DNA from: Gallionella sp.
GTDB lineage: Bacteria; Pseudomonadota; Gammaproteobacteria; Burkholderiales; Gallionellaceae
Assembly (NCBI GenBank): GCA_029850565.1
Contig: JARCRR010000081.1
Coordinates: forward strand, 1-5,359
Length of the DNA stretch: 5,359 nucleotides
Direction: 5' to 3'
Below the pieces are notes generated by a model. The model saw nothing but the letters and a program-made list of their open reading frames with translations. It had not been told where the DNA came from and made no database searches. Each line of letters begins with the position of its first letter. The stretch's first letter is position 1. Position numbers and translations under genes: made by a program. Below, piece by piece: positions 5,213 to 5,359 of this stretch.

Positions 5213-5359
5213 TCAGAAGTTTTGTTGCGTCTTATTCCACGGTGCAACCTTCAACAACACCACCATCCCCGGTATCGCCAACAACACACACAGCAAGAAG
5301 AACATCGTCCATCCCATAGATTCCACCAACCATCCCGCTGTCGCATTCATGAAGGTGCG
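5213..5359 (-). CDS. C-terminal end of an AmpG-like MFS transporter, 5' part outside window
   Basis: A reading frame open to the window edge on the minus strand encodes 48 residues up to a TGA at 5213-5215. It reads as the last part of a membrane transporter: ATAGWLVESMGWTMFFLL, then a hydrophobic helix ending IPGMVVLLKVAPW (about residues 29-41) and a short polar tail. The G-W-L-V-E-x-x-G-W-x-x-FF pattern followed by a final helix with PGM and a closing APW is what I associate with AmpG-type muropeptide permeases (MFS/PAT family), which import anhydro-muropeptides across the inner membrane for cell-wall recycling. With only the last helix and a half visible, another MFS subfamily cannot be excluded. 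The downstream exported-protein gene begins 12 bases later. Confidence 0.7.
   Translation of the reverse strand, partial: RTFMNATAGWLVESMGWTMFFLLCVLLAIPGMVVLLKVAPWNKTQQNF

Overview
The window looks like an ordinary chromosomal housekeeping region of a betaproteobacterium, plausibly from the Nitrosomonadales/Gallionellaceae area. That placement is inferred from the long (294 aa) form of PurC, the ExoA/APE1-like exonuclease III, the DUF4124 protein and the AmpG-like tail; no ribosomal RNA or marker gene fixes it. Coding density is very high and most genes overlap or nearly touch. No gene-free stretch exceeds 300 bases; the longest is the 182-base divergent region 3115-3296.

Layout. (1) Left, + strand: the 3' part of purE, then purC, then a beta-class carbonic anhydrase whose start codon overlaps the purC stop (ATGA). 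This is a purine operon with a bicarbonate/CO2 enzyme attached. (2) Middle, - strand: pyrE followed by an exported DUF4124 coiled-coil protein, also joined by an ATGA overlap. The two operons meet tail to tail at base 1876/1877 with no spacer. (3) 3115-3296: the divergent control region between pyrE and xth. It is filled by two perfect 27-bp inverted copies of a dRS3-like palindromic repeat, with two further small palindromes between them. (4) Right, + strand: xth (exonuclease III, AP endonuclease family) followed after 2 bases by a DUF2238/YjdF-like membrane protein. (5) Far right, - strand: the C-terminal end of an AmpG-like MFS transporter, then after 12 bases an AT-richer gene for an exported, cysteine-containing protein that I do not recognise. 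Its 3' end overlaps the end of the DUF2238 gene by 12 bases.

The genes serve de novo purine synthesis (purE, purC), CO2/bicarbonate exchange, pyrimidine synthesis (pyrE), base-excision repair (xth), envelope functions (DUF4124, DUF2238, the unknown exported protein) and probably muropeptide import (AmpG-like). I see no RNA gene, CRISPR array, insertion sequence or clear defence system. The points most worth a second look are the repeat cluster between pyrE and xth, the coupling of carbonic anhydrase to the purine operon, and the compositionally atypical exported orphan.
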